From Hormiphora californensis (Eukaryota > Ctenophora > Tentaculata > Cydippida > Pleurobrachiidae): DNA of 64,000 bases. The stretch is taken from contig CM035359.1 of the NCBI GenBank assembly GCA_020137815.1, forward strand, positions 6,604,468-6,668,467, read 5' to 3'. Every line of letters starts with the position of its first letter. Position 1 is the stretch's first letter. The notes under the pieces were generated by a model. It was not told where the DNA came from, searched no databases, and saw nothing but the letters and a program-made list of their open reading frames with translations. Positions 52,406-64,000 of the stretch are shown in pieces. Position numbers and translations under genes: made by a program.

Positions 52406-54830
52406 GTAAGCGAGATCGTACTTGAGACAGGGAGATATAATGGGGTAGTGGCCCGATAGTGGATAAGAACTAAGAGGTAGTGGGCAGTGGGACCTCAGAG
52501 GGGTAGTCGGTAAGCGAGATCGTAAGAGACAAGGAGATGGGGTAGTGGGACCTCAGAAGGGTAATCGGTAAGAGGTAGTGTAGGGACTGGGGGTAGTGTG
52601 GGGAGTGGGGTCGGGTAGGGGGACTGGGGTTTCACACATCACAAGTCTGTCTTGAGTCATAACTTTAAACTGCACACACTGTGTTTTTCACTGACCTGTT
52701 CTTTTGTATTCTGGCTGACAATTTTACTGGAATAGTCAGCTTACATGTCTTACTTGACAAGTAAATCGTTTAATGTCACTTACCTCCTCGTTTCATCATT
52801 GCGATATGTGTGTGTGTGTGACTCTGCGTGTGTATGAACATGATATTTTGCTTGTGGTATCCCACTATTGGAGATAAAAGTAGAGAGAAGGTCTCGAGCC
52901 TCTTCATAGATCGATAGTGTCTTGAATGGGGGAATGCCGCAGATGGTTGAGGTGTGTTTTATAATTTGGACCAGTGAGAATATATGGGGTGTGTTACATT
53001 GTGTGTAATGCAGGTAAAGCATGCGGATAAATCACGTGATTTTCTTCTTTGGGAGCGGAGCAGAGAGGGATGGAGCGGAGCAGAGAGGGAGGGAGCGGAG
53101 CAGAGAGAGCGGAGCAGAGAGAGAGTAGTGGAGCAGAGAGAGGGAGGGAGGGGAGCAGAGAGAGAGGGAGCGGAGCAGTCAGCAGAGAGAGAGAGAGAGA
53201 TACACTTGATGCTTGCGAATCGCAACACAATGGCCATCTCTCTAAGGCTGTGCTTCACCTCTCTATTGACTCTTTGCTGCTTCGTCTTCACTCTGTATTG
53301 TCAATTTGAAAAAGTCAATGCCTTTTGACATGGAAATAGGAATCCAATCCTACAAGGTCTCTTGGATTGGATTCCGATTTCCATTTTGGTGGTTTGGAAA
53401 TTTGATTTTTAAATGAGGCCAGAGGGTTTTGTACGTGTCGTTTCAGTAAGCAGAGACAGAGAGATTAGATAGTTAGAGGATAGCTAGAAAGGTAAAGAGG
53501 ATGAGATGGAGAGACAAATATAGTGATTTTTCTGTTTCTAATTAGGTTCTCTTTTGATATCCCTCTCCCCGAGATTGCTCTGCCTGCAATTCATTTTCCT
53601 CCTAATCTTTTTCCATACTCTCATCTAAACGTATGCGAGTACTCGCATTTATTCTTGTTCCCGCCTCTCTCTCCCCTCTCTCGTGTTCTGTCCATCTCTC
53701 TCCTGTCCCCTCCTCGCCTCATTTGCACATGTGTAGGGACCTCTACAGCTGCCCCCCCCCCCCCGCCCCTCTATATATATATATACTACTGCACCTGTCG
53801 GTCTCTAGAATCACATTTCCACCGAACTAGATACACCCACACACCTGGCAGGTCGCAGAGGTGTTAATAGGTGTTCATACTGTCTACCGGAGTGTACAAG
53901 GGTAGAGTGGGCTGCAGTAGAAGATGACTAGAAACTTGCCTATTTATTTCGTAGAAACTAGAAGATAAAGTTACAGAAAAAGGGAGTGAAAAAGAAGTGG
54001 AAGGAAGAGAATGTAGTACTAACAGATGTTAGATCGATTGTAAACCATGCTACATATTACACAGATCTATTCAGTGATTCTGTCCTCAACATTCCTTCTA
54101 GCCCTTCCGTAGGCATCCTTCTCAATCTTTCTCTCTCTTGCTGTTTATATTATCCTTTGCAAAATAGAATGAGCTAGAGGAATTTTAATGAAGGGTAAAA
54201 GGGGGCTAAAAAAAGATTCGACGCTCCTACAGATAATCGCCGGGATAGGGAATGAAGTTTTCTCTAGGTTTGCGATCGGTACGATCGTCCCAGTGCAGTT
54301 TCTAGATTTTTAATTTAAAAGTTGTGCAAACAAATCAACTCTACTATTATAAAGTTCAATTCTTTGTGATTTTACCTTTTCCATTCCTCTTCCAAGTTCC
54401 CTTTTGTTCTTCTATCCAGTACCTGTGGTGCAACCCCACCCTTTATTCTGTAGAGTCGGGTGTGTATACAATGAGTCACGTGATCCAAACCCATCCACCA
54501 ATGGCAGACCTCTATTTTAGTCACGTGACTGTTCTGGACCAATGAGAGACTCCGAAATATGATACCTAGCGTGTAAGATGTAATTACCCGGACTGTGTGT
54601 GAGAGGGGGTTAAGGTAACATATTGCGTCATTTCGCTGGAAGCTTCCATGACGTAGGTAGTGATTTCTTACACGCACGACTTGTGGAGTCTGGTTTAGTA
54701 TATATTTCTACCGAAATGGAGCGGGGAGCAAGGGTGATATGATACAGGAATATGAACTTTGATAAAATAAATTTTCCACCAAAGTTTCAAAAAAGTGGGT
54801 TGATGATAACATCTATCTAACTATATCTAA
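52406..54830. other. DYRK1 intron, first part
   Basis: Tandem GGGGTAGTGGGACCTCAG-like repeats (52,440-52,640), a GGAGCGGAGCAGAGAGA minisatellite (53,055-53,200) and a TTTGCGATCGGTACGATCG motif at 54,268 that recurs at 55,101. No coding exon was supported. Confidence 0.5.
54476..54550. promoter_or_regulatory. CCAAT plus double TCACGTGA module
   Basis: AGTCACGTGATCC, CCACCAATGG, AGTCACGTGACT and GACCAATGAG within 75 bases. Paired E-boxes and CCAAT boxes suggest bHLH/NF-Y binding. Confidence 0.4.
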
Positions 54831-54849
54831 TGCAAATTTGCACGGAAAT

Positions 54850-54955
54850 GTGACACCCTATCGTCAATGTGACGACGTAATCCGTCAATGTGACGACGTG
54901 ATCTGTCAGTGTGACGACATCATCCGTCAGTGTGACGACGTGATTCGTAGGTATC
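54850..54955. repeat. 20-base tandem with CRE half sites
   Basis: About four to five copies of CGTCA(A/G)TGTGACGACGT, each with TGACG. TATCACACGTGTTG follows. Confidence 0.8.
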
Positions 54956-55137
54956 ACGTATCACACGTGTTGAGAACTGCTTGCGACTTGAGGGGTCACA
55001 TCACATGTATAAAAGGGAGAGAAAGAGAGGAAAAGAGAGGGATCACATCACATAGCATATAGCAGACAGGCAGAGAGAAAAACATAGAAACAGACCCCTC
55101 GATTTGCGATCGGTACGATCGCCCCAGTTTTGCTAGT

Positions 55138-55138
<1 letters not shown>

Positions 55139-55225
<87 letters not shown>

Positions 55226-55325
55226 TCTCTCTCTTCCTCCCTGCCTCTCTCTCCCCCTCTCTCTCTTTCTTCTCTCTCTCTCTCTCTCTCTTCCTCCATC
55301 TCTCTCTCACTCTCTTTCCCTCTCT
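55139..55325. repeat. (CT)n microsatellite
   Basis: About 85 bases pure CT, then interrupted CT/CCT. Another pure tract lies at 55,649-55,719. Confidence 0.95.
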
Positions 55326-55666
55326 AAAATTATCTTTCTTTTCCAGAGATGGATTCTATTTTTATTTTGCTCCGACTACTCAGAGGTGTCTCTAAAAGGC
55401 TGAAGTTGTGAGGTTTCTCTCAGAGGTGCAAATCGGTCCATCCTGTTCATCCTAAGTAGAACTCGGATTCCCCGGTAAAAAACAGCAGTATTTATCTCTG
55501 AAAAGAGAGAGAGGGAATTATATGTGTTAGAAGGAGGAAGGGAGGCAGGGAATCCATCCAGGCCTGTCCAGGCTGATAATTAGAATATGCCAGTGAATAG
55601 AATATGCCAGTGATTTAGAGTAGAAGGGGATGTGTTTTCATACCAATCACTATCTCTCTCTCTCTC

Positions 55667-55720
<54 letters not shown>

Positions 55721-55861
55721 CCCAACTGTCTCTTTCTTCACTTCCTCTCTCCCTCTGACTTCAGCCGCTCCTGTGCACCTCTTACATAGTGCATTTGTGC
55801 AAGCAAAAACACACTCGCTCTTTCCGCCCCACCCACCCACTCAAACACACACGCAACATCC

Positions 55862-55945
55862 GCAACAACCAATCAGATTGCTCCATTCGGTCCATGTGGC
55901 ATAACACCAACCAATTGGAAGCGTCCGTTGAAATCACGTGATCAT
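55862..55945. promoter_or_regulatory. CCAAT and TCACGTGA module
   Basis: AACCAATCAGATTG, AACCAATTGGAAG and AATCACGTGATC within about 80 bases. Confidence 0.35.
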
Positions 55946-56855
55946 ACAACTGGTATTACCAATCAACATGTGTGTTTTGAGGTGTCTGCTAGGAGTTGCC
56001 AGACACCCCTGTCTAGACGGTTTGTCTGCTTCGCGTTGTAGGGAGAGAGAGAAAAGAAAATATATATATGAGAGGGGGAGAGAGAGATACGGGGGAGGGA
56101 GAGACTAAGAATTACAAGTACACATGAAATGTTTGTTTTCGCAACTTGAACTCGGTCGGGACGGGACGATAAATTAATTATTGGAGAATCGTTAAGATTA
56201 TGTTTCATAAAGAGGCGGGAGTTTTGAATTGAGAGGGGTTGTTATGAACAAGGGGTGACACCCAACTTAGTCGAGGGGGGGTTGATCTATACCGAGTTCG
56301 GTGTGAGTCACACAAAGAGGGAGGGAGCCAGAGTGTCTCTCACTAATCGGTAACAGATGTGTGTATTGAGTCGGAGTAAATGAACATGACGTGGGAGCCG
56401 GGAGGGGGGAAGGGTTGTGCAACAGGAACTACATTTTCGTGTAACAGAAAGTAACAAAGTGGCAGGCGCCGGTGGGTGTTGTGTGTAAAATGTCAAAAGT
56501 GAGGGATTGCGGTCAGAGATTCTGTAACCACAACACAAGTGTCCTTTCTCAAGGGATGGACCCTCCAAATAATAATTAGTATATTGTGTAGTGAGACAAG
56601 ATCATTTGGAAATTGCACCCCTCTCTTTCTCCTCCTCCACCTCTCTTTATCTCTTTATCTCCCTCTTTACCTCTCACTGTCTTTCTCAAGCAAGGAACCC
56701 CTGCTTTCGACTTTCGGGTCCACTATCTACAAAATTGGTAAATGCTTGACTCCTAATTATTCTAATCTCTGATTGCACACCTATTTGCTTCACTCAGCCC
56801 CAACCCATTCTTGTTTCCTCTCCTCTCTCCCGTCTGTCCCTGTCTCCAAACTGTT

Positions 56856-57020
<165 letters not shown>

Positions 57021-57335
57021 TCCTCTCTTTTTTTGGTCCGAGAATAGTTTCCCGAGTCATGGAAGGAGCTATTTCCGTTTCCCCAATCACTATTCCCCAA
57101 ACAGGTCACGTGACTCCCTTCTCAACCAATCACAGCGCAGTATTTCCACCATGTGCCCGTAAACTTGACTGGCACACACATACAGACTCCCTTTTTTCTT
57201 CTCTCTCCCTATCTCTCCCTATTTATCTCCTACTCTCTCTGTACAGTGCGTATTTTTACGATTCAAACTTCCATTTTTGTCTCGCACACGGTACATATTG
57301 TGTGAGCGTGTACTTTCGGTCGTTACGGTAATAAA

Positions 57336-57485
<150 letters not shown>

Positions 57486-57569
57486 ACACACATACACTTC
57501 CCTACTCACTTCCTTGTTGTTGCCTTTCCGGTTCGTTTGCAGTAGAGCGTTGTGTATCGGTCTAGAGAG

Positions 57570-57678
57570 CAGGAACCGACCGGACCAAGTAAACAACCAA
57601 TCAGAGCTCGTTATTTAGGTCACGTGACTGGTTATCAGCCAATCAGAGACCAGAATTTCCTGATTCGGTCGGTTCCTG
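57570..57678. mobile_element. 109 bp hAT-type MITE, copy 2
   Basis: Same length and termini as 45,603-45,711 and over 90 percent alike by eye. A different perfect 8-base duplication, CTAGAGAG, flanks it (57,562-57,569 and 57,679-57,686), confirming independent insertion. Confidence 0.9.
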
Positions 57679-58204
57679 CTAGAGAGGAAGGAGAGAAGGA
57701 TATAAGTTCTCACTTTCTGATACGTGATAGTATCAAAAAGAGAGATGACACCTTTTTAATCAATATGTGTTCATCTAAACCGTTAGAACCGATATCATGC
57801 CAGAAACTGATATGTTGTATACACTACTGCACCACGTAGACATTATTTTTCCAATCACTGCTCTTTATTTTTATGCTCCACATAATATGTTATGCTCTAT
57901 GTTATATTTGTTAGGTATCAGATACACAAAGGCTACACCGTGCCGCATCAGTGCGCTTTTAATTATACAGGCCCTCAACATATTGTGAACATTAGGTATC
58001 CTAGGTCAATAAAGTCCTAATATTTAGCTAAAGGTTGTATTCATATTTCCTAGTCCCATCCTTATCTTGGTCCTAACAACGTGCCATGGGGGAGGGGGGG
58101 GTCATGGGCTCTGTAGTATGTAATCCTTTTCTAGAGTCTTGCTAAAACGTGTTACAGATCTTCCCGCCTAAAATCCCCTCGCCGTCCCCGAATAAGATTC
58201 TTTC

Positions 58205-58258
58205 TAGCGGTCACGTGGTTTAGTGGCTAGGTCACGTGTTAGCACACTAGCCAATGGG
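58205..58258. promoter_or_regulatory. double GGTCACGTG with CCAAT
   Basis: GGTCACGTGGTT, GGTCACGTGTTA and AGCCAATGGG within 55 bases. Confidence 0.35.
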
Positions 58259-58565
58259 AGGGGAGGAACAACTTCAATAGCCTATAGGAAGTAAAGAGTA
58301 GAGTTGAGACACTTCCGTACAAACTAGCAAGAGATTTGGTTCGAGGTAGAAATATAGAGAGAGAGGGGTGACGGGGTAGTGACTAACTTTATAGTAATCT
58401 AAAAAAGTCGCTCATCAATAAAAAGTCACCTTTTATTTTTAATGACTTTTATCCCTTTTTTGCCTCTTTCTATCATGTTTCTGATTGTTTATTTTAGAGC
58501 TTCGTCCCCTTCCCACATGACACCGGTTCTCAGATTTATATATGTTTGTACCTACACAATCAAAT

Positions 58566-58767
<202 letters not shown>

Positions 58768-59284
58768 TCTACCTATCTTTCGCTCCCAAGTTCTTTACAC
58801 CTCGGCATCTGTCTCACGTGTGGAAAACTTAAAACTGAGGCAAAGGCAACAAGAATGCAAGATAAGGGGAATGAGGTAGTAGGGCCTGGGTAGAGATAGT
58901 ACAGAGGGTGGGAGGGAAATTCAAATTTGGAATGAGGTACTGAGGGTATGGTTTTAGGGTTCTCTCACGACACTTGTTTTTTATCAGTCGAGTTCCATTT
59001 GATGATATCACATCCGGTAGAAGTCGTCCGATTATTATTACGAACTAGGTATTTTATTTACTAGTCGACCTTCCTTCCTCTCTCCCTCTCTTTACATCCC
59101 TCTCTTAATCTCTTAAAGTGGTTTAACTATCAGAAAACCCCGCTCTCAATCCATTGCATGTTTACCATATACATATTATGTTTAGATTGTGAGAGAGAGA
59201 GGGAGAGAGAACGAGAGACGGGAGGTAGTGAGGGATGAGAGGTAATATCCTCCCTGTTTTTACCGCCAAAACCGAGCTCAAGAA

Positions 59285-59580
59285 AACTGTTGTGAGCAAT
59301 TGGGGCCAGCTCGCGCGCGCACGCGACCAAGTCAAAGTACACAATTTCAGCAGCACCTTCGAGGCGGGAGTGACGGAAGGAGTGAGAGAGATGTAGATAT
59401 TAACAGTGAGAGAGAGCGGGGGGAGGGAGAGAAAGTGTGTGCGTGTGTTCGCTTGGAAACCGCGCCGCCTTGGAAAACACACCCACCCACGTGGGTTTGT
59501 TGTGAGTGGGCGGCGCGGTTCCCGCCAAAAAATCATCACCGCCGGTTGAGAGATTGGAGATCTCGCGCCATCATGGAGTG
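59285..59580. promoter_or_regulatory. GC-rich promoter-like block before a DYRK1 exon
   Basis: CTCGCGCGCGCACGCGACC, GGCGGCGCGGTTCCCGCC (an E2F-type TTCCCGCC) and CCACGTGGG make this the most GC-rich, CpG-rich place in the neighbourhood. It lies 340 bases upstream of an exon that starts with an in-frame ATG. Confidence 0.4.
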
Positions 59581-59739
59581 ACTTACACAGAAAACAGTGG
59601 TCACTCCAGTTTGTTTGTTTTGGTAATGGGTCATAGTGTGTGTGTGTGTGTGTGATATATTCCAGCTTGCATATAATTCAGATCACACACTAATGAAGCT
59701 TCATATGATATCCTGTATATCGAGGGCTGGGCTCACCCA

Positions 59740-59850
59740 AATCTTACCAATCACACCCTCCCTTATCATACTAAAACTAACCAATCACACCCTCCCATAT
59801 CATACTAAAACTGACCAATCACACCCTCCCATATCATACTATAACTAACT
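59740..59850. repeat. 34-base tandem repeat before a DYRK1 exon
   Basis: Three to four copies of ACCAATCACACCCTCCC plus TATCATACTAAAACT. Confidence 0.75.
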
Positions 59851-59919
59851 AAATACCCAGCCAAAACTACCCAAACCCAAACCTTCCCATTCAACTAACC
59901 ACATTTCTCCCCTGTGTAG

Positions 59920-60008
59920 CGATGACGACCTGTGCCCGTGATCCGAAGAGTGCACCCCTGACCAAACTAACTATTGACTTGATCAATACTTACAAGCATA
60001 TTAACGAG
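59920..60008 (+). CDS. DYRK1: DYRK1 (minibrain) kinase exon with DH box
   Basis: GTGTAG acceptor and GTATGT donor, 89 bases, phase-consistent with 52,280-52,405. It encodes AMTTCARDPKSAPLTKLTID and then LINTYKHINE. The stretch L-(T/S)-(I/V)-D-L-I-x-TYKHINE is the hallmark of DYRK1 proteins just before the nuclear-localisation and kinase segments. The kinase exons must lie beyond 64,000. The second codon of the exon is ATG, so an alternative promoter could start translation here. Confidence 0.82.
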
Positions 60009-60089
60009 GTATGTAATTGGATCCAATTAGTCCCTAATTGATACACTTATTATATATTTGTTAATTTATCTTTAATTGATTTCATTGTA

Positions 60090-60988
60090 CAGTCGGACCC
60101 CGATTTAGTGGCATCCTCGGGGGAAAGAAATCCTGCCACTAAATCGGGGTGCCACTAAATCGGGGTGAGCCATATTTGGCCCATAAAAACCTATTTTATG
60201 CCCAAAATGCTATACTAAGACTAAAGACACCTCTAACTAAACTGTTATATGCAATATTCATGTATTGATTACATGATCATTTCTGATTAGAAATAGAAAA
60301 CTATCAAATAAATTTTTTAAAAAATTGTGAAAAATTTTCTAAGTTATACCAGCCCGTCCGATTTGTGTTTCGAATCGGTGCAGCTTCCTGGATGTCCTGT
60401 CTAATTAGCGGGTTCGAAACGAACTGATACGTGATACCATGCCAAATCGGGGCATCCTAAGCGGGTGAGGAAGTATCAGAATTTCAAAATAACTTTTTCT
60501 CTCAAAATTTATGGGGAGCACCGATCAAAGCATTGACAATCGTACTGTAAAATTTTGCAAAAAAAAAGTTGTAACATTTTTTAAAGGTATACCAGTCACA
60601 TCATCCGAATCGTGCTTCGAATCGGTGCATCTTATCGCATGTCCTGCTGCTAATTAGACGGTTCGGAACGAATCGAAACGTGATCCCCATCGAATCGAAA
60701 CGTGATCCCCATCGAATCGAAATTTTGATGCTTGAACTTATGATTCAATGGCCCCATGGGGATCACGTATCGGTTCGTTCCGAACCGTCTAATTAGCAGC
60801 AGGACATGCGATAAGATTCACTGATTCGAAACACGATTCGGACGTGGCTGGTATTCCTTTGAAAAATTTTCATAAAATTTTCAAAAAAATTTCACGAAAA
60901 AAAAATCTAAAAAATTTTTGGGGAAAAAAATCCTGCCACTAAATCGGGGTGCCACTAAATCGGGGGCCACTAAATCGGGGTCCGACTG
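60090..60988. mobile_element. 899 bp pogo/Tigger-like non-autonomous element
   Basis: CAGTCGGACCCCGATTTAGT at the left and the complement ACTAAATCGGGGTCCGACTG at the right, flanked by TA on both sides. Subterminal CCACTAAATCGGGGTG repeats and a nested inverted pair (around 60,600 and 60,800) lie inside. CAGT-start ends with a TA target fit Tc1/mariner-pogo elements. A lone end is present at 39,508-39,528. No transposase. Confidence 0.75.
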
Positions 60989-61262
60989 TAATTGATTTGT
61001 GCTTAATTGTTGTCAGTTTCGATGTACGTTTTGTGTTTGTTTGTTTGTACTCTTATATTGGTCTAGTAAGCTGCCGTAACAAAACCAGCAACTACTCATT
61101 TTTCACTATGGGTATTGTTGTAATTTGCTATTTTTAGACTCCCCTCTAACATACTCCATTATGCAACTATTAAAAACTTGTGCTATTCATTTTGTCGAAG
61201 TAACTGTTGTTATAACGGCCGTTCTGATACTCTACAATCTCTGGTGAATCAGATTATTTTAA

Positions 61263-61289
61263 TCTCTCTCTCTCTCTTTCTCTCTCTCC

Positions 61290-61332
<43 letters not shown>

Positions 61333-61410
61333 ATCTAACTATCTCTCTCTTTCTATCTCTCTCTTCTATCTATCTAACTATCTCTCTCTCTTTTTTCCTC
61401 GCTATCTCTC
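61263..61410. repeat. (CT)n / CTAT imperfect microsatellite
   Basis: CT tract with TATCTAACTATCT interruptions. Confidence 0.9.
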
Positions 61411-61613
61411 GCTCTCTTTCTGTGCAGGAAATCTGTAGTGTTCCACCTTCAATCGCTATCTCACACATTATCTAACTTACTATCTGTGTTCATAACGTTG
61501 TAACGATTTCACCAATATCCTTCTTCTTCTCCTTATTGTATTGAAAATAGCAGCTGCCATTGTCTTTCCCTCCTAGTTACCGACTTTTTCCCACTCTCGA
61601 CACGCCCAGCTGT

Positions 61614-61640
61614 CACGTGATATATTCTGATTGCTATAAA
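61614..61640 (+). promoter_or_regulatory. E-box and TATA upstream of a microprotein ORF
   Basis: GTCACGTGATAT, then GATTGCTATAAAATCC. The TATA box is about 70 bases before the ATG at 61,709, leaving room for a short leader. Confidence 0.45.
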
Positions 61641-61708
61641 ATCCTCCCAACCAGACATCCATCCCTTCATTTTATTTTCTGTATTTTGTTTCTCTCATCT
61701 GCTTCACA

Positions 61709-61828
61709 ATGGTTCTCTGGACGATGATCGTTTGTTACATGATAGGAGGCCTGGCAGTCATTGGAGGGTTGTTCAAGTTGGTTGATTTTGTTTGGAAAGA
61801 GGAGGAATCAAAACACCGGCAGCTGTAG
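61709..61828 (+). CDS. candidate 39-residue membrane microprotein
   Basis: MVLWTMIVCYMIGGLAVIGG leads into FKLVDFVWKEEESKHRQL and a stop. One hydrophobic helix (about 4-24) and a charged tail make a typical tail-anchored or small organelle membrane protein. Not recognised as a known family. It is supported by a good CACGTG/TATA promoter just upstream. It lies in the DYRK1 intron on the same strand. It may be chance, or an exon of a larger gene. Confidence 0.35.
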   Translation: MVLWTMIVCYMIGGLAVIGGLFKLVDFVWKEEESKHRQL

Positions 61829-62042
61829 GAAGGGGACGGGATAAGTAAGGGAGGGAAAGGAGGGGATACCTAAGGGAGGAGGGGTAAAGGAACGGATCGA
61901 TTGGACAAAATCAAGAGGATATTTAACATCGCTATAAAAAAAGCGGAGTAAGCAGGAAGTAACGTCAATCTATCAAAACAGCAGAAGAAAAAGCACACCG
62001 TCACACTGATTTAATTTGTGGAACCTAAAACGTGACGTCACG

Positions 62043-62141
62043 ATGTTTTGTGTTCCCTGTATGGAGGGGAGTCTGATACGGAGCTGCCTTCTGCGGTTCC
62101 TTTCTAGAAAAGGGAGAAGTTCTTCTCGATCTGATAATGGT
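62043..62141 (+). CDS. possible alternative first exon
   Basis: An ATG directly after the palindrome ACGTGACGTCACG opens a 33-codon frame (MFCVPCMEGSLIRSC...) that ends exactly at GTAAGT in phase 0. DYRK1 exon 59,920-60,008 also ends in phase 0, so this could be an alternative DYRK1 start, or an unrelated gene. Confidence 0.25.
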
Positions 62142-62610
62142 GTAAGTGCAGCTTTTAATAAAGGCTTTAGCTTTTTCTTTGAACTGTCAGTCTAGTAGCT
62201 AGCCTTTATCGGAGATAAATATGACTAATTGAAATAATGCTTGTTAAATTGAGAAGCTTTCTTGTCTGTCGAGCTACTCTCTTCGGTTTAGTGGAGGTAC
62301 TTTGTGGGCTGTGGGAAGATTACAATAACCTATTATTTGAGGAAGAGAGAGAAAGAGAGATTCTTCAGTGCTTTCTTATAAATAGGCATGCAATTTATTA
62401 TCAATGATTTTTTAAAGCTTTTTATAAATTCTTCCAAGCTGTGAAAAATGGTAATTAAAAGCCGAGAAATCGATTTGAGAAATTTAAAAAATGTCTTTCC
62501 CATTTGGAAAGTCTCGCTTCAGTCGACATTCCTGACTTTTAATTCCGTATGTTAGGAGAGGGAGTTGATGAGTTAGTAATTAAAATGTCCTGTCCCACCA
62601 ACCACTGCAA

Positions 62611-62912
<302 letters not shown>

Positions 62913-63175
62913 TCACCCTCTCTCTCCCCCCCTTTCTAGCGATCTCTATTATAACTGTGAGTGTTGTCATTGCTCGTTCTTCGAACTGTCTGTCAATCGA
63001 ACTATCGATATTGCTAAACGCTATCGAACACAGTTCTATGAACTATTATATAGCTTCCATTCTTTCATCTTTATCTCAGCATTGCTCTGTTTCACTGCAC
63101 CCCGTACAGGAGGGTTAGAACATATATCAAGTCATTTTGATGTTTATATCAGTGTTATAAGATGTTACATATATC

Positions 63176-64000
63176 GGGGGGGGCGACATGTTAATTGTTA
63201 ATAAATCACCTCTTTTTTTCGATTTTGTTAATTAACGTTAATTAACAAAATTAACAAAGTTAACAAATCAGCAAAAACTGTTCTTATTGGTTGATAATAC
63301 GACTTTAACTGGTTTAATTTCATAGTTTAATGACTTTTCTAACACATATATACCCAAACAAGGCCTCTTCCGATAACCAAAGTCCGACATACATGTTTTT
63401 TGGCTCAAAATCGATAAAATCCAAAAGTTACAAATATTTCAATTTAGCGTATAAAATCTCACTTTAACGTGATTTTTTCATCGATAATCGATTCTTTGAA
63501 CGAAATAAGATGATGTACAACGTTTCTGTCGGAAAAAGAAACAAAATATTTCCAAAATCAATTTTTTGGTCAAAAATTGAAAATTTGCTTCGCTACAAAT
63601 CCTTGTGTTTTTTTAGAAAAATTTATTTTTGGGATATTTTTGTTTTATGGTAAATTCATGAGTCTCAATTAGTTTTTAGGGTTTAAAAAAGGTGGATTAG
63701 GGTCAATTGACTTCAATTGCGGTTTAGTTTGGCTAGTTTTTATTAAAATTTACACAATGGAACAAATCGCTGTAGAAAAGCCGTAGTAGAGGTTAGTAGG
63801 AGTGTGCAAATCGTGCAAAAGGAACAACATTGCTCGTAGAACAAGTGTTAAATACCAAAACACGCGCTAAAGGTGATTTAGATGGCATAAATGGCATTTG
63901 TTAACGTTTGTTAACTTTTTGTTAATTTTGTTAATAAATCACCTGTTTTCTCGATGTTAATATTAACAAAGTTAACAAAATTAACATGTCGCACCCCCCC
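63176..64000. mobile_element. G-tract inverted-repeat element reaching the window edge
   Basis: GGGGGGGGCGACATGTTAAT at the left and ATTAACATGTCGCACCCCCC at the very end of the window are inverted copies, with inner TTAACAAAATTAAC repeats. The G/C-tract ends recall the hAT-like element at 15,782-17,708. The right flank is outside the window, so no target duplication can be checked. Confidence 0.6.

Overview
The window is nuclear DNA of an animal. It holds intron-rich protein genes, genes nested antisense inside introns, many (CT)n/(GA)n tracts and many small inverted-repeat transposons. The gene set (a cGMP-type phosphodiesterase 2, a DYRK1 kinase, a PP6 phosphatase) and a Polinton-type element fit a metazoan, most likely a marine or early-branching invertebrate. 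The species cannot be fixed from the sequence alone.

Layout. 0-1.2 kb: last exons of a + strand gene whose end looks like protein kinase subdomain XI. 1.2-30.7 kb: no convincing host gene. This part holds microsatellites, foldback and hAT-like, Harbinger-like and pogo-like non-autonomous elements, stretches with swollen homopolymers that look like poor consensus, and a 3.4 kb Penelope-like retroelement (24.15-27.56 kb) with a hammerhead ribozyme in its inverted tail. 30.7-47.3 kb: a complete PDE2 gene, for which I could join 22 exons with consistent phase at every junction. Its intron 5 contains an antisense RING/TRAF-zinc-finger gene, and that gene is interrupted inside its coding sequence by a 4,150 bp element with roughly 390 bp terminal inverted repeats and a perfect 6 bp target duplication. 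Intron 18 contains a three-exon antisense gene for a 162-residue single-pass membrane protein. 48.5-49.4 kb: an intronless PP6 catalytic subunit, with a 69 bp insertion upstream that is little more than a hammerhead ribozyme. 52.3-60.0 kb: two 5' exons of a DYRK1 (minibrain) kinase gene that continues past the window. The remainder is intron with promoter-like clusters, a possible 39-residue microprotein gene and more MITEs.

The most notable object is the 4.15 kb element at 32,847-36,996. Its ends, 6 bp target duplication and long terminal repeats are those of a Polinton/Maverick. It carries only virion-type genes (a pVI/X-like minor capsid protein, a double-jelly-roll major capsid protein of the F54H12.2-like family, a penton-like protein) plus a C2H2 zinc-finger protein. 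It has no polymerase, integrase, ATPase or protease. It looks like a capsid-only satellite Polinton, inserted recently. Its terminal repeats are packed with CACGTG palindromes and CArG boxes that resemble promoter-like modules elsewhere in the window.

A second theme is that many exon/intron borders, in PDE2, DYRK1 and the first gene, have been tandemly copied into minisatellites that carry decoy splice sites.
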